The position numbers and the translations under genes were made by a program. Below the pieces are notes generated by a model. The model was not told the origin of the DNA, searched no databases, and worked only from the letters and a program-made list of their open reading frames with translations. Shown piece after piece: positions 1-8,245 of a stretch of 64,000 nt of DNA. Positions within the stretch are counted from its first letter, which is position 1. Every line of letters starts with the position of its first letter. Source of the stretch: Paenibacillus mesophilus (GTDB lineage Bacteria > Bacillota > Bacilli > Paenibacillales > NBRC-103111); NCBI RefSeq assembly GCF_005938385.1, contig NZ_VCRA01000014.1, forward strand, positions 62,001-126,000, given 5' to 3'.

Positions 1-651
1 TACAATTATATGCGGGTCGGCGGAGTGAAGTGGGATGCGCCAGAGGGTTGGATCCAAAAGGTGAGTGACTTGGTTCCGTATATGCGTGAGCAGTTAAAAG
101 TGTATGATGAACTAGTGAGCGGCAACGAAATATTCCTTGCCCGGATTAAAGGAGTCGGCAAATATACGGCTCAGGAAGCTATCGATTACGGATTGAGTGG
201 AGCCAATCTGCGCTGCACCGGAGTCAAATGGGATTTGCGGAAAGATAAGCCGTACGGGATATACGACCGTTTCGAATTCGACGTGCCGGTCGGCCAAAAC
301 GGCGATTGCTATGACCGTTATCTGGTACGTCTCGATGAGATTCGCCAGTCGCTGCGCATTTTGGAGCAAGCGGTGGAGCAGTTCCCGGCCGAAGGCGAAA
401 TCATGGGGAAAGCCCCGAGAGTCGTCCGTCCACCAGAGGGTGAAGCTTATGTCCGGATCGAATCGCCGCGCGGAGAAATAGGCTGTCATATCGTGTCCAA
501 AGGCAAAGACAAGCCTTACCGGCTAAAGTTCCGCCGCCCGTCGTTCGTCAATCTTCAAATATTGCCCAAGCTGCTGGTAGGTGAGCCGATGGCAAACATG
601 ATCATGATATTGGGAGGCGTCGATATCGTACTCGGGGAGGTGGACTGCTGA
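1..651 (+). CDS. nuoD: NADH-quinone oxidoreductase subunit D (C-terminal part)
   Basis: Open from the first base of the window, so the N-terminus lies outside. The visible 216 residues are the C-terminal half of the 49-kDa-type subunit that, with NuoB, frames the quinone site of complex I. Seen in the sequence: the segment RIKGVGKYTAQEAIDYGLSG, a GANLRCTGVKWDLRK stretch, YDRYLVRLDEIRQS, and an ending GGVDIVLGEVDC typical of NuoD/NuoH-I hydrogenase-like subunits. The stop codon overlaps the first base of the nuoH start, so the two genes are translationally coupled. The presence of nuoA, B and C upstream is expected but not visible. Confidence 0.95.
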   Translation, partial: YNYMRVGGVKWDAPEGWIQKVSDLVPYMREQLKVYDELVSGNEIFLARIKGVGKYTAQEAIDYGLSGANLRCTGVKWDLRKDKPYGIYDRFEFDVPVGQNGDCYDRYLVRLDEIRQSLRILEQAVEQFPAEGEIMGKAPRVVRPPEGEAYVRIESPRGEIGCHIVSKGKDKPYRLKFRRPSFVNLQILPKLLVGEPMANMIMILGGVDIVLGEVDC

Positions 652-1658
652 TGCTCGAAATGCTGCATGAACGGCTGACATGGGCCAACTTTGGCATCAT
701 GTTCGCCATCGCGGTATTGTTTTTGCTGCTTATACTCGGCTATGTGACATACGCGATTTACTTCGAGCGGAAAGTGATCGGGTGGATGCAGTTCCGCCAT
801 GGGCCGACCCGGACGGGACCGTTCGGCTTGCTGCAGACGGTAGCCGACGTTCTGAAGCTGCTGCTCAAGGAGGATACGATTCCAAAGAAGGCCGATCGGG
901 AGTTGTTTATTCTCGCGCCGGTACTTACCTTCGTACCGGCATTTGCCGTACTCGCCACCTTTCCATTTACGAAGACGTGGCAGTTTGCCGATTTGAACGT
1001 CGGACTGCTTTATTATGCGGCCTTGTCGGGCATATCCACAATCGGGATCGTGCTTGGCGGCTGGGCATCCAACAATAAATATTCATTGCTGGGCGGCATG
1101 CGCTCCGCCGCTCAAATGATCAGTTACGAAATTCCGCTTGTCATGTCGATGGTAGGCGTTATTTTAATGACCGGAAGCTTAAATTTGCGCAAGATTGTTG
1201 AGGCGCAGGGCAACTGGTTCTGGGAATGGAATTTCCTGCCGCAAATTATCGGTTTCGTCGTTTTCGTCATTGCAGCCATATCGGAACTGAACCGGACGCC
1301 GTTCGACTTGCCGGAAGCGGAATCGGAACTGGTCGCCGGGTACCACGTCGAATACAGCGGCTTCCGCTTCGCGTTCTTCATGCTGGCGGAATATGTATAC
1401 ACGTTCGCCATTGCCTCTTTGACTACTGTGTTGTTTCTGGGCGGCTGGCATGCGCCGGTTCCGTTCCTTGATTTTATTCCGGGCATCCTCTGGTTTTTGA
1501 TCAAGATGTCGCTCTGTGTCTTCTTTATGTTCTGGCTGCGCGCCACGCTTCCGCGCGTACGCGTCGACCAACTGATGGGCATGGGCTGGAAAGTGCTGCT
1601 GCCGCTTGCTCTCGTAAACATTTTCCTGACGGCTATCGTAAAAGAAATATTGCGCTAA
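651..1658 (+). CDS. nuoH: NADH-quinone oxidoreductase subunit H
   Basis: Membrane subunit of complex I next to the quinone channel, 335 residues with about eight hydrophobic helices. Diagnostic segments are YFERKVIGWMQFRHGPTRTG near residue 40, the ISELNRTPFDLPEAESELV loop in the middle, and GYHVEYSGFRFAFFMLAEY after it; these carry the conserved acidic and arginine residues of the family. The ATG overlaps the nuoD stop by one base, and the gene is followed after 36 bases by nuoI. In most bacteria nuoE, nuoF and nuoG lie between nuoD and nuoH; here they do not. Confidence 0.97.
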   Translation: MLEMLHERLTWANFGIMFAIAVLFLLLILGYVTYAIYFERKVIGWMQFRHGPTRTGPFGLLQTVADVLKLLLKEDTIPKKADRELFILAPVLTFVPAFAVLATFPFTKTWQFADLNVGLLYYAALSGISTIGIVLGGWASNNKYSLLGGMRSAAQMISYEIPLVMSMVGVILMTGSLNLRKIVEAQGNWFWEWNFLPQIIGFVVFVIAAISELNRTPFDLPEAESELVAGYHVEYSGFRFAFFMLAEYVYTFAIASLTTVLFLGGWHAPVPFLDFIPGILWFLIKMSLCVFFMFWLRATLPRVRVDQLMGMGWKVLLPLALVNIFLTAIVKEILR

Positions 1659-1694
1659 TAACGAATATTCAGGACAGATCGGAGGGAATGCGAG

Positions 1695-2153
1695 ATGAAA
1701 GGGATTGTCAAAGGACTCGGGCTGACGTTCAAAACGATGATGCAAAAAAAGGTCACTTATGCCTATCCGGACGTACCGCTGGAGCTGCCGGACCGCTTCC
1801 GCGGGATTCAGCATTTCGATCCGGAGAAGTGTATCGTATGCAATCAATGCGCCAGGATATGCCCAACCGACTGCATAACGTTGACAGGGAAAAAAAATCC
1901 TGATCCGGAAAGCAAAATGAAGCTGGTGATCGATACGTACGACATCAACTTCGAAATATGCATCCTGTGCGATCTCTGTACGGAGGTTTGCCCGACGGAA
2001 GCGATTGTCATGACGAACAATTTCGAGCTCAGCACTTACAGCCGGGACGATTTGTTCAAAAACATGGAATGGCTCCACGAAAACAACAAGAATATCCGCA
2101 AAGAAAACAATTCGGCGGCGCCCAAGGGAGGAGCCAAAAAAGATGCTGGCTAA
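1695..2153 (+). CDS. nuoI: NADH-quinone oxidoreductase subunit I
   Basis: Peripheral-arm ferredoxin-like subunit, 152 residues. Two 4Fe-4S motifs are plain: CIVCNQCARICPTDC near residue 50 and CILCDLCTEVCPTEA near residue 93. These pass electrons to the quinone-site cluster in NuoB. The start ATG follows GGAGGGAATGCGAG. The C-terminal tail is lysine- and asparagine-rich and low in complexity (residues 130-152) and overlaps nuoJ by 11 bases. In the absence of NuoEFG, NuoI may be the point where electrons enter the complex, which is an inference. Confidence 0.97.
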   Translation: MKGIVKGLGLTFKTMMQKKVTYAYPDVPLELPDRFRGIQHFDPEKCIVCNQCARICPTDCITLTGKKNPDPESKMKLVIDTYDINFEICILCDLCTEVCPTEAIVMTNNFELSTYSRDDLFKNMEWLHENNKNIRKENNSAAPKGGAKKDAG

Positions 2154-2670
2154 TATCGCGGACTTTTTCTCCAGCGGCGCCAATCTGATGTTCTTCCTGT
2201 TCGCCTTGCTCGCCATCGGCGGTGCGATCTTCATGATCAGCTTTACGAAGGTCGTCTCCATGGTCGTGTCGGTGGCCGTTACGTTTTTAAGCTTGGCGGG
2301 CCTCTATATCCTGCTGGAGGCGGAGTTTCTCGCTATGGCGCAAGTGCTCATCTACGCAGGCGGCATCTCCATTCTGATGATATTCGGGATTATGATGACC
2401 CGCCATCAGGGCGGGGAGGAGCAGGAAACGAAGCGCACGCTGCACAGTACGCTGCTTTGGATCGGAATACTGGGGTTGTTCGGCATATTGTTCTACGCGT
2501 TTCAAAAATCGACATTTCCCCAAGGGGAGTTCAACGCTCCCGAAGACAATACGCTCGAAATCGGCAAGCTGTTGTTTACCGAGCAGGTTATCCCGTTCGA
2601 GCTGATGTCGCTCCTGCTTACAGTGGCATTTATCGGAGCTATCGTGCTGGCGAAAAGGGAGGAAGAATAG
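2143..2670 (+). CDS. nuoJ: NADH-quinone oxidoreductase subunit J
   Basis: Small membrane subunit of complex I, 175 residues with about five transmembrane helices. The helix AQVLIYAGGISILMIFGIMM contains the conserved glycine-rich segment (pi-bulge region) of NuoJ. The ATG lies within the end of nuoI and is preceded by GGGAGGAGCC. It ends two bases before nuoK. The loop around residues 90-130, with HSTLLWIG and FPQGEFNAPEDN, is periplasmic or extracellular in family members. No oddities. Confidence 0.95.
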   Translation: MLANIADFFSSGANLMFFLFALLAIGGAIFMISFTKVVSMVVSVAVTFLSLAGLYILLEAEFLAMAQVLIYAGGISILMIFGIMMTRHQGGEEQETKRTLHSTLLWIGILGLFGILFYAFQKSTFPQGEFNAPEDNTLEIGKLLFTEQVIPFELMSLLLTVAFIGAIVLAKREEE

Positions 2671-2671
2671 G

Positions 2672-2983
2672 ATGAGCAATACGATTCTGCCTTACTTGAC
2701 GCTCGGAGCGATTTTGTTTTGTGTCGGCCTGTACGGTGCGCTTACTAAGAAGAATGCGGTCATCGTCCTGCTTTCCATTGAGCTGATGCTGAATGCCGCG
2801 AACTTGAATCTGGTCGCCTTCTCCAAGTTTGGAGTGACCCCGTCGTTGCAAGGCCAACTGTTCTCCTTGTTCAATATGGCGGTGGCCGCCGCGGAGGTGG
2901 CGATCGGAATCGCGATCCTTATCGCGCTGTATCGGAACAAAGGAACATCGAACGTAGATGACATGAACGAATTGAGGAAGTAA
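2672..2983 (+). CDS. nuoK: NADH-quinone oxidoreductase subunit K
   Basis: 103-residue, three-helix subunit. The two conserved membrane glutamates of the proton pathway are visible in IELMLNAANLNLVAFSK and MAVAAAEVAIGIAILIALYR. Length and motifs are standard for NuoK. The start follows GGAAGAATAGG directly after the nuoJ stop, so the pair should be coupled. A consensus GGAGGG lies in the 13-base gap before nuoL. Confidence 0.97.
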   Translation: MSNTILPYLTLGAILFCVGLYGALTKKNAVIVLLSIELMLNAANLNLVAFSKFGVTPSLQGQLFSLFNMAVAAAEVAIGIAILIALYRNKGTSNVDDMNELRK

Positions 2984-2996
2984 CGGAGGGAAAAAG

Positions 2997-4880
2997 ATGG
3001 AATCGTACGCACAAATCGCTTGGCTCGTTCCACTGTTTCCGCTGCTCGCCTTCCTCATTCTGCTCGCCGCAGGCCGCGGATGGAAGGGCGCCGGAGCATA
3101 CGTGGGCATTCTCGCGACGCTCGCGTCCTTCATCGTGTCGGTGCTCGTATTCGTCGAGCGTCTCGGGAAAGGCGCGGAAGATTTCACGTGGAACAGTCTG
3201 GCATGGATCAAGCTTGGCGATTATTCGCTATCGATGGGATACGAAATCAACAATCTGAATGCGCTGATGCTCATCATCGTATCGTTGGTCAGCTTGCTGG
3301 TCAATCTGTATTCCAAAGGGTATATGCAGGGTGACGAAAGGATCTCGGTCTTTTACAGCTACGTCGCGCTGTTTACGTTCGCCATGCTCGGCGTAGTCAT
3401 GTCCGAAAACATTTTGCAGCTGTACATATTCTGGGAATTGGTGGGGCTCGGATCGTTTCTGCTGATCGGCTTCTGGTATTTCAAGCCGGAGGCGAAGGCG
3501 GCCGCCAAAAAAGCTTTTATCATTACGCGGATCGGTGATGTCGGACTGTTTCTGGCTATTTTGCTGCTGTTCTGGCATATGCCGGGCCATTCGCTCGATT
3601 TCACAAGCATTCATAACGCCTTTGCGGAGGGCAAAATATCCGGAGGGACGGCGACGTTGATCGCCCTGCTTATTTTCGTGGGAGCGGTCGGGAAATCGGG
3701 TCAATTTCCTCTGCATACATGGCTGCCCGACGCGATGGAAGGCCCAACTCCGATCAGCGCCTTGATCCACGCCGCTACCATGGTTGCGGCCGGTGTGTAT
3801 TTGGTGGCGCGGACGTTCGATATTTTCCAGGCTTCGCCGGTGGCTCTCGATACAGTTGCTTATGTAGGCGGGTTTACGGCCATATTCGCGGCGACAATCG
3901 GGACGGCCCAGAACGATATCAAACGGATTTTGGCTTACTCGACCGTCAGCCAGCTCGGGTATATGATGATGGCGCTCGGTGTCAGCGCAACCGTCTCGGC
4001 GGGCATGTTTCATCTGTTTACTCATGCCTTTTTCAAAGCGCTGTTGTTCCTCGCGGCCGGCAGTGTCATTCATGCCGTACATACGCAAAACATTCATGAA
4101 ATGGGCGGTTTGTCCGCCAAAATGAAAATAACGACGTGGACATTCGGAATCGGAGCGCTCGCTTTATCCGGAGTTCCACCGTTCTCGGGCTTCTGGTCGA
4201 AGGACGCGATATTGGCGGAAGCCTACGCCGGCGGTCATTGGGTTTTGTTCGCGGTAGGCTTGGTAGCCGCTTTCTTCACGGCATTCTATATGTCCCGCTT
4301 GTTCTTCCTCGTCTTTACGGGCAAGCCCAGAGGAGAACACCACGCACATGCGCACGAGTCTCCGGCCGTAATGACGGTACCGCTCATCGTTTTGGCGGTA
4401 TTGGCGGTAGTTTCCGGCTTTGTCATGACCCCGTTCAACGGCTGGTTCGGCGAATGGCTTACCGGTCATGCCGCTGAAGAGCATAATGCGGGATTAGTTA
4501 TGGCGTTGTCTACAATAGTCGGTCTTCTCGGAATCGGGCTAGGGTATATGATGTATGTCAAAAACAGCGTGTCCCGGACGATCGTTACGGGCGGTGCGCC
4601 TTGGCTGTATCAGGTTGTGAACCGGAAATATTATATCGACGAGCTGTATGGACTTGTCATCGTTAAGCCTTTGAAGGCGCTGGGCTCCGTACTGATGCTG
4701 TTCGACCGATATGTCGTGGATGGCGCCGTTCGGCTGTGTGCGTCTGCGGTGACCGGACTGGGCAAAGTCGGCTCCCGCATGCAGAACGGGCAAGTTCAAA
4801 CTTACGGTCTCGTTATGCTGCTTGGACTCGTGGCGCTTACTCTGGTGTTTGTCGGAAGGAGGTTATGGAATGTTTGGTAG
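2997..4880 (+). CDS. nuoL: NADH-quinone oxidoreductase subunit L
   Basis: Large antiporter-like proton-pumping subunit, 627 residues. Visible landmarks are FWELVGLGSFLLIGFW near residue 145, the central GKSGQFPLHTWLPDAMEGPT segment with the conserved lysine, ALIHAATMVAAGVYLVAR, and DIKRILAYSTVSQLGYMMMA. The C-terminus holds the lateral helix and final helix of the family (about residues 500-627). A histidine-rich loop, GEHHAHAHES, occurs near residue 450 and is a common feature of Bacillales NuoL. The end overlaps the nuoM start by 11 bases. Confidence 0.97.
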   Translation: MESYAQIAWLVPLFPLLAFLILLAAGRGWKGAGAYVGILATLASFIVSVLVFVERLGKGAEDFTWNSLAWIKLGDYSLSMGYEINNLNALMLIIVSLVSLLVNLYSKGYMQGDERISVFYSYVALFTFAMLGVVMSENILQLYIFWELVGLGSFLLIGFWYFKPEAKAAAKKAFIITRIGDVGLFLAILLLFWHMPGHSLDFTSIHNAFAEGKISGGTATLIALLIFVGAVGKSGQFPLHTWLPDAMEGPTPISALIHAATMVAAGVYLVARTFDIFQASPVALDTVAYVGGFTAIFAATIGTAQNDIKRILAYSTVSQLGYMMMALGVSATVSAGMFHLFTHAFFKALLFLAAGSVIHAVHTQNIHEMGGLSAKMKITTWTFGIGALALSGVPPFSGFWSKDAILAEAYAGGHWVLFAVGLVAAFFTAFYMSRLFFLVFTGKPRGEHHAHAHESPAVMTVPLIVLAVLAVVSGFVMTPFNGWFGEWLTGHAAEEHNAGLVMALSTIVGLLGIGLGYMMYVKNSVSRTIVTGGAPWLYQVVNRKYYIDELYGLVIVKPLKALGSVLMLFDRYVVDGAVRLCASAVTGLGKVGSRMQNGQVQTYGLVMLLGLVALTLVFVGRRLWNVW

Positions 4881-6504
4881 TTGGCCTATTCTTTCGACAA
4901 TCGCGTTCTCGCCGCTGCTCGGTATATTGGCGCTGCTGTTTATTCCGAAACATAACGGCCGCGCCCTGAAAACGACGGCTATTATCGCGACGTTGATTCC
5001 GCTCGTTCTCGCGGCGCTGCTGTACGCGAATTTTCAGCACGATACCGCGGACATGCAGTACAAGGAAGACGTCAACTGGATTAAGGTTCCGCTCAATAAA
5101 GAGATCAGCGATATCAAAGACGTGAAGGAATTTTATTATGAGTTCAACTATACGCTGGCGATAGACGGACTTTCCCTTCCGCTAGTCTTCCTGACCGCGC
5201 TCGTAACGGCAATGGCCGCACTTGCGTCCGTGCACGTGAAAAAAAGGTGGAAAGCGTTCTACATCTGGTTTCTGCTGCTTGAAGTCGGCATGTTCGGCGT
5301 ATTTATGGCGCGGGATTTGTTCCTGTTCTTCCTGTTCTTCGAGCTGACGCTCATCCCGATGTTTTTCCTCATTGGAATTTGGGGGTATATCGAGAGGGAG
5401 AAGGCAGCCAACAAGTTCTTGATCTACAACGGGATCGGCTCGGCGATCATGCTGCTTGCTTTCTTCATCATTGTGAATACGGCGGGCTTTACGACGCAGA
5501 CGATCGGAGACGCAACTTCCTTCTTCTATAGCGGAAGCTTGGAAGTCATTACGAAAAACTTGTTCCAGGATTCGGCGGCATTCGTTCACGCGGGTCCCGA
5601 GGTGTTTCCGGACAACCCGTTCTATATGAGCGAAGCGATGAAATGGACGCTGTTCATCATGCTGCTTGTAGCGTTCGGTATCAAGCTGCCGATATTCCCG
5701 TTCCATACGTGGATGCTTAAGGTGCATACGGAAGCGCATCCGTCGGTCGTCATGATTCACTCCGGCATACTGCTCAAAATGGGGGCATACGGACTTCTCA
5801 GCTTCGGCATCATGCTCTTCCCCGGACAGGCGAAGGCCGCTGCGCTTGCTTTGGCGGTATTGGGTGTCGTCAATATTTTGTACGGAGCGATACTCGCCTT
5901 CAGACAAACCGATTTCAAACTGATACTGGCCTATTCGAGTATAAGCCATATGGGAGTTGTACTGGTCGGACTGGCCGCGTTCAATGAAATCGGATTGAAG
6001 GGCGCGATCTTCCAGCTCGTTTCCCACGGTCTGATCTCGGCTCTAATGTTTCTGCTCGTCGGAAGCTTGTACGAGCGGACGGAAACGACCGAAGTCGGCA
6101 AGCTGGGCGGACTTGCTTCCTCGCTGCCGTTTCTGTGCGGCTTCCTGATGCTGGCGGGGATGGCTTCGTTAGGTATGCCGCTTCTCTCCGGATTTATAAG
6201 CGAGTTTCTGGCATTCCTCGGTCTGTTCGACAGTATGCCGATTGTAACCGTGATCGGAGCGCTGGGCATCATTTTCACGGCGGTCTATGTTTTGCGCGGG
6301 GTTCTGAAAGTAAGCTACGGTCCGATGTCGGGCTCGTTCAAGGATCTTCGCGACGCCAGATTGATCGAGGCCGTTCCGATGATTACGCTGGCGGCATTTA
6401 TCGTGCTGATCGGAGTTTATCCTGCGGTGCTCAGCGAACCTATGCAGCAGACGGTCAGCGGCATCGACCAGTGGATTCATAACATCGGGAAGATGGGAGG
6501 GTAG
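4870..6504 (+). CDS. nuoM: NADH-quinone oxidoreductase subunit M
   Basis: Antiporter-like subunit, 544 residues. An in-frame ATG 48 bases upstream lies deep in nuoL and lacks a ribosome site; the chosen ATG at 4870 is preceded by GGAAGGAGG and gives the normal hydrophobic N-terminus MFGSWPILSTIAF. Family signatures include FFELTLIPMFFLIGIWG with the conserved glutamate, KLPIFPFHTWMLKVHTEAHP, and KLILAYSSISHMGVVLVGL. It is coupled to nuoL by the overlap and is followed three bases later by nuoN. Confidence 0.96.
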   Translation: MFGSWPILSTIAFSPLLGILALLFIPKHNGRALKTTAIIATLIPLVLAALLYANFQHDTADMQYKEDVNWIKVPLNKEISDIKDVKEFYYEFNYTLAIDGLSLPLVFLTALVTAMAALASVHVKKRWKAFYIWFLLLEVGMFGVFMARDLFLFFLFFELTLIPMFFLIGIWGYIEREKAANKFLIYNGIGSAIMLLAFFIIVNTAGFTTQTIGDATSFFYSGSLEVITKNLFQDSAAFVHAGPEVFPDNPFYMSEAMKWTLFIMLLVAFGIKLPIFPFHTWMLKVHTEAHPSVVMIHSGILLKMGAYGLLSFGIMLFPGQAKAAALALAVLGVVNILYGAILAFRQTDFKLILAYSSISHMGVVLVGLAAFNEIGLKGAIFQLVSHGLISALMFLLVGSLYERTETTEVGKLGGLASSLPFLCGFLMLAGMASLGMPLLSGFISEFLAFLGLFDSMPIVTVIGALGIIFTAVYVLRGVLKVSYGPMSGSFKDLRDARLIEAVPMITLAAFIVLIGVYPAVLSEPMQQTVSGIDQWIHNIGKMGG

Positions 6505-6507
6505 GCC

Positions 6508-8049
6508 ATGGATCAACTTCAACGTTTGACGGCGGGAGATATCGTCCATCTGGCGCCAGAGCTCTCCTTGGTCATCACCGCGGTCGTCTTGTCGCTTCTC
6601 GATCTGCTATTGGGGCGTTCGTTCAGCCGGACTGTGCTAGGTTGGTTGGCGCTTCTCGGAGTGGCTGTTTCTGCCGCATTCGTCATCGGGGATATTTCCA
6701 CGCTAAACCCTGCGGGTGCAGCCACGCCGGTGCAGCCTATCACGCTGCTCGGGGGCAGCTGGCGAGTGGACGATTACGCCAATTTGTTCAAACTGCTGTT
6801 CCTTGCGGGCACGGCGTTAATCCTATTCATGAGCATCGGCAACGTGAAAGAGGACGAAATTCCCCACAAGGGCGAGTTTTTCTACTTATTGCTTCCGGCT
6901 ACGATCGGCGCGATGGTAATGGCTTCGTCCGGGGATTTGATTACATTGTTCGTCGGGTTGGAGCTGCTCAGCATTACTTCGTATATACTGGTCGGTATGC
7001 GCAAGAAGCAGTATGCTTCCAATGAAGGAGCTTTCAAATATGTCGTAACGGGGGGAATTTCCTCCGCGATCATTTTGTACGGGATGTCGTTTCTGTACGG
7101 GATGTCCGGGTCGACGAATTTGGCCAAAATCAATCAGGCGTTAGGCGAGAATTATTCATCGTTCGAGCCTTTGATCTACGTAGCATTTTTCCTGTTGCTG
7201 GCGGGCTTCGGATTCAAAATCGCTGCGGCGCCGTTCCACATGTGGGCTCCCGACGTATACCAAGGCGCACCCGCCCCGGTTACCGCTTATTTGGCGGTCG
7301 TTTCCAAGGCGGCGGGGTTTGCCCTCACGTTTCGCGTCTTGTACAGCGTCTTTGGGCTGGGGCCGCTCGTGCAAACGAACCTCCACGCGGATTTCCTGAC
7401 CGCTACAGCGGTACTGGCGGCTGTGGCAATGATCGTCGGCAATTTCGTCGCACTGCGTCAAAAAAATATGAAGCGGCTGCTCGCATACTCGGGGATTGCC
7501 AATGCCGGTTATTTGCTGGTGCCGATCAGCACACATTACGGCATGGTCCATTTCTCCAATTTCTCCGAGCTGTTCTTCTATTTGATTGCGTACGTGTTCA
7601 TGAACATAGGCGCGATCGCGGTCTTTATGCTTGTAAGCGGTCCGTCGCAAAACGAAAATATTTCGGCTTTTGCCGGCTTGTACTACCGGGCTCCGGCTAC
7701 GGCCGTCGCAATGGTGATCCTGCTGCTCTCTTTGGCGGGGCTGCCGGTTACCGGGGGATTTTTCGGAAAGCTGTACATTATGCTCGGCACCCTGCAAATG
7801 CATAAGTATTGGCTCGCCGCCGTCATCATCGGCACGAGTGTAGTCTCGTTCTATTATTACTTTGGCGTAATCCGTCAAATGTTCCTGCGCTCGGGCTCGG
7901 AGGAGACGGGGATCCAGTCATCCGTGACCGGTCAAATTACGATCTGGATATGCGCGGCGGTCACTTTGTTGACCGGGTTTTTCCCGCATGTGGTGCTCCG
8001 GTATATCGAAACGGTATTTAGCGTGCCGTTTGACTTTTTCATTCAATAG
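6508..8049 (+). CDS. nuoN: NADH-quinone oxidoreductase subunit N
   Basis: Third antiporter-like subunit, 513 residues, last gene of the operon. Landmarks are LFVGLELLSITSYILVG, FKIAAAPFHMWAPDVYQGAP and NMKRLLAYSGIANAGYLLVP, which contain the conserved glutamate and lysines. The ATG is preceded by GGGAGGGTAGGCC. A strong intrinsic terminator follows 17 bases after the stop, which marks the 3-prime end of the complex I transcript. Confidence 0.96.
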   Translation: MDQLQRLTAGDIVHLAPELSLVITAVVLSLLDLLLGRSFSRTVLGWLALLGVAVSAAFVIGDISTLNPAGAATPVQPITLLGGSWRVDDYANLFKLLFLAGTALILFMSIGNVKEDEIPHKGEFFYLLLPATIGAMVMASSGDLITLFVGLELLSITSYILVGMRKKQYASNEGAFKYVVTGGISSAIILYGMSFLYGMSGSTNLAKINQALGENYSSFEPLIYVAFFLLLAGFGFKIAAAPFHMWAPDVYQGAPAPVTAYLAVVSKAAGFALTFRVLYSVFGLGPLVQTNLHADFLTATAVLAAVAMIVGNFVALRQKNMKRLLAYSGIANAGYLLVPISTHYGMVHFSNFSELFFYLIAYVFMNIGAIAVFMLVSGPSQNENISAFAGLYYRAPATAVAMVILLLSLAGLPVTGGFFGKLYIMLGTLQMHKYWLAAVIIGTSVVSFYYYFGVIRQMFLRSGSEETGIQSSVTGQITIWICAAVTLLTGFFPHVVLRYIETVFSVPFDFFIQ

Positions 8050-8065
8050 TGTACGATAATCTGCG

Positions 8066-8098
8066 AGAGCCTTTCCGACTATGGAAAGGCTTTTTTTT
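8066..8098 (+). terminator. Intrinsic terminator of the nuo operon
   Basis: AGCCTTTCC and GGAAAGGCT form a 9-bp perfect stem around a 6-base loop and run directly into eight T residues. It lies just after nuoN and before the promoter of the subtilase gene. Confidence 0.93.
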
Positions 8099-8185
8099 GT
8101 TGTGAAGGGGATATAAATTGTTCCAATATTCGTCGGTGGGCCGAAGGACCCGATTTTGATAAAATGGAAAGGAATGATGAAACGT

Positions 8186-8214
8186 GTGACGAAATCTATA
8201 AGTTCGGGTATAGA
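8186..8214 (+). promoter_or_regulatory. Candidate sigma-A promoter of the SLH subtilase gene
   Basis: GTGACG, a 17-base spacer and TATAGA. Initiation would fall near 8221, leaving a short leader with the ribosome site AAAGAGGA at 8231. Both hexamers deviate from consensus by two or fewer bases and spacing is ideal. No other signal stands out in the 196-base gap. Confidence 0.55.
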
Positions 8215-8245
8215 AAGGTATGACACAAAAAAAGAGGAATTTGCA

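Noticed and set aside
1179..2261. Long open frame on the minus strand across nuoH, nuoI and nuoJ
   Set aside because: Shadow of strongly conserved genes on the + strand; low-complexity charged translation and no ribosome site. The same holds for other long minus-strand frames such as 3228-4097, 13287-14183 and 50496-51671.
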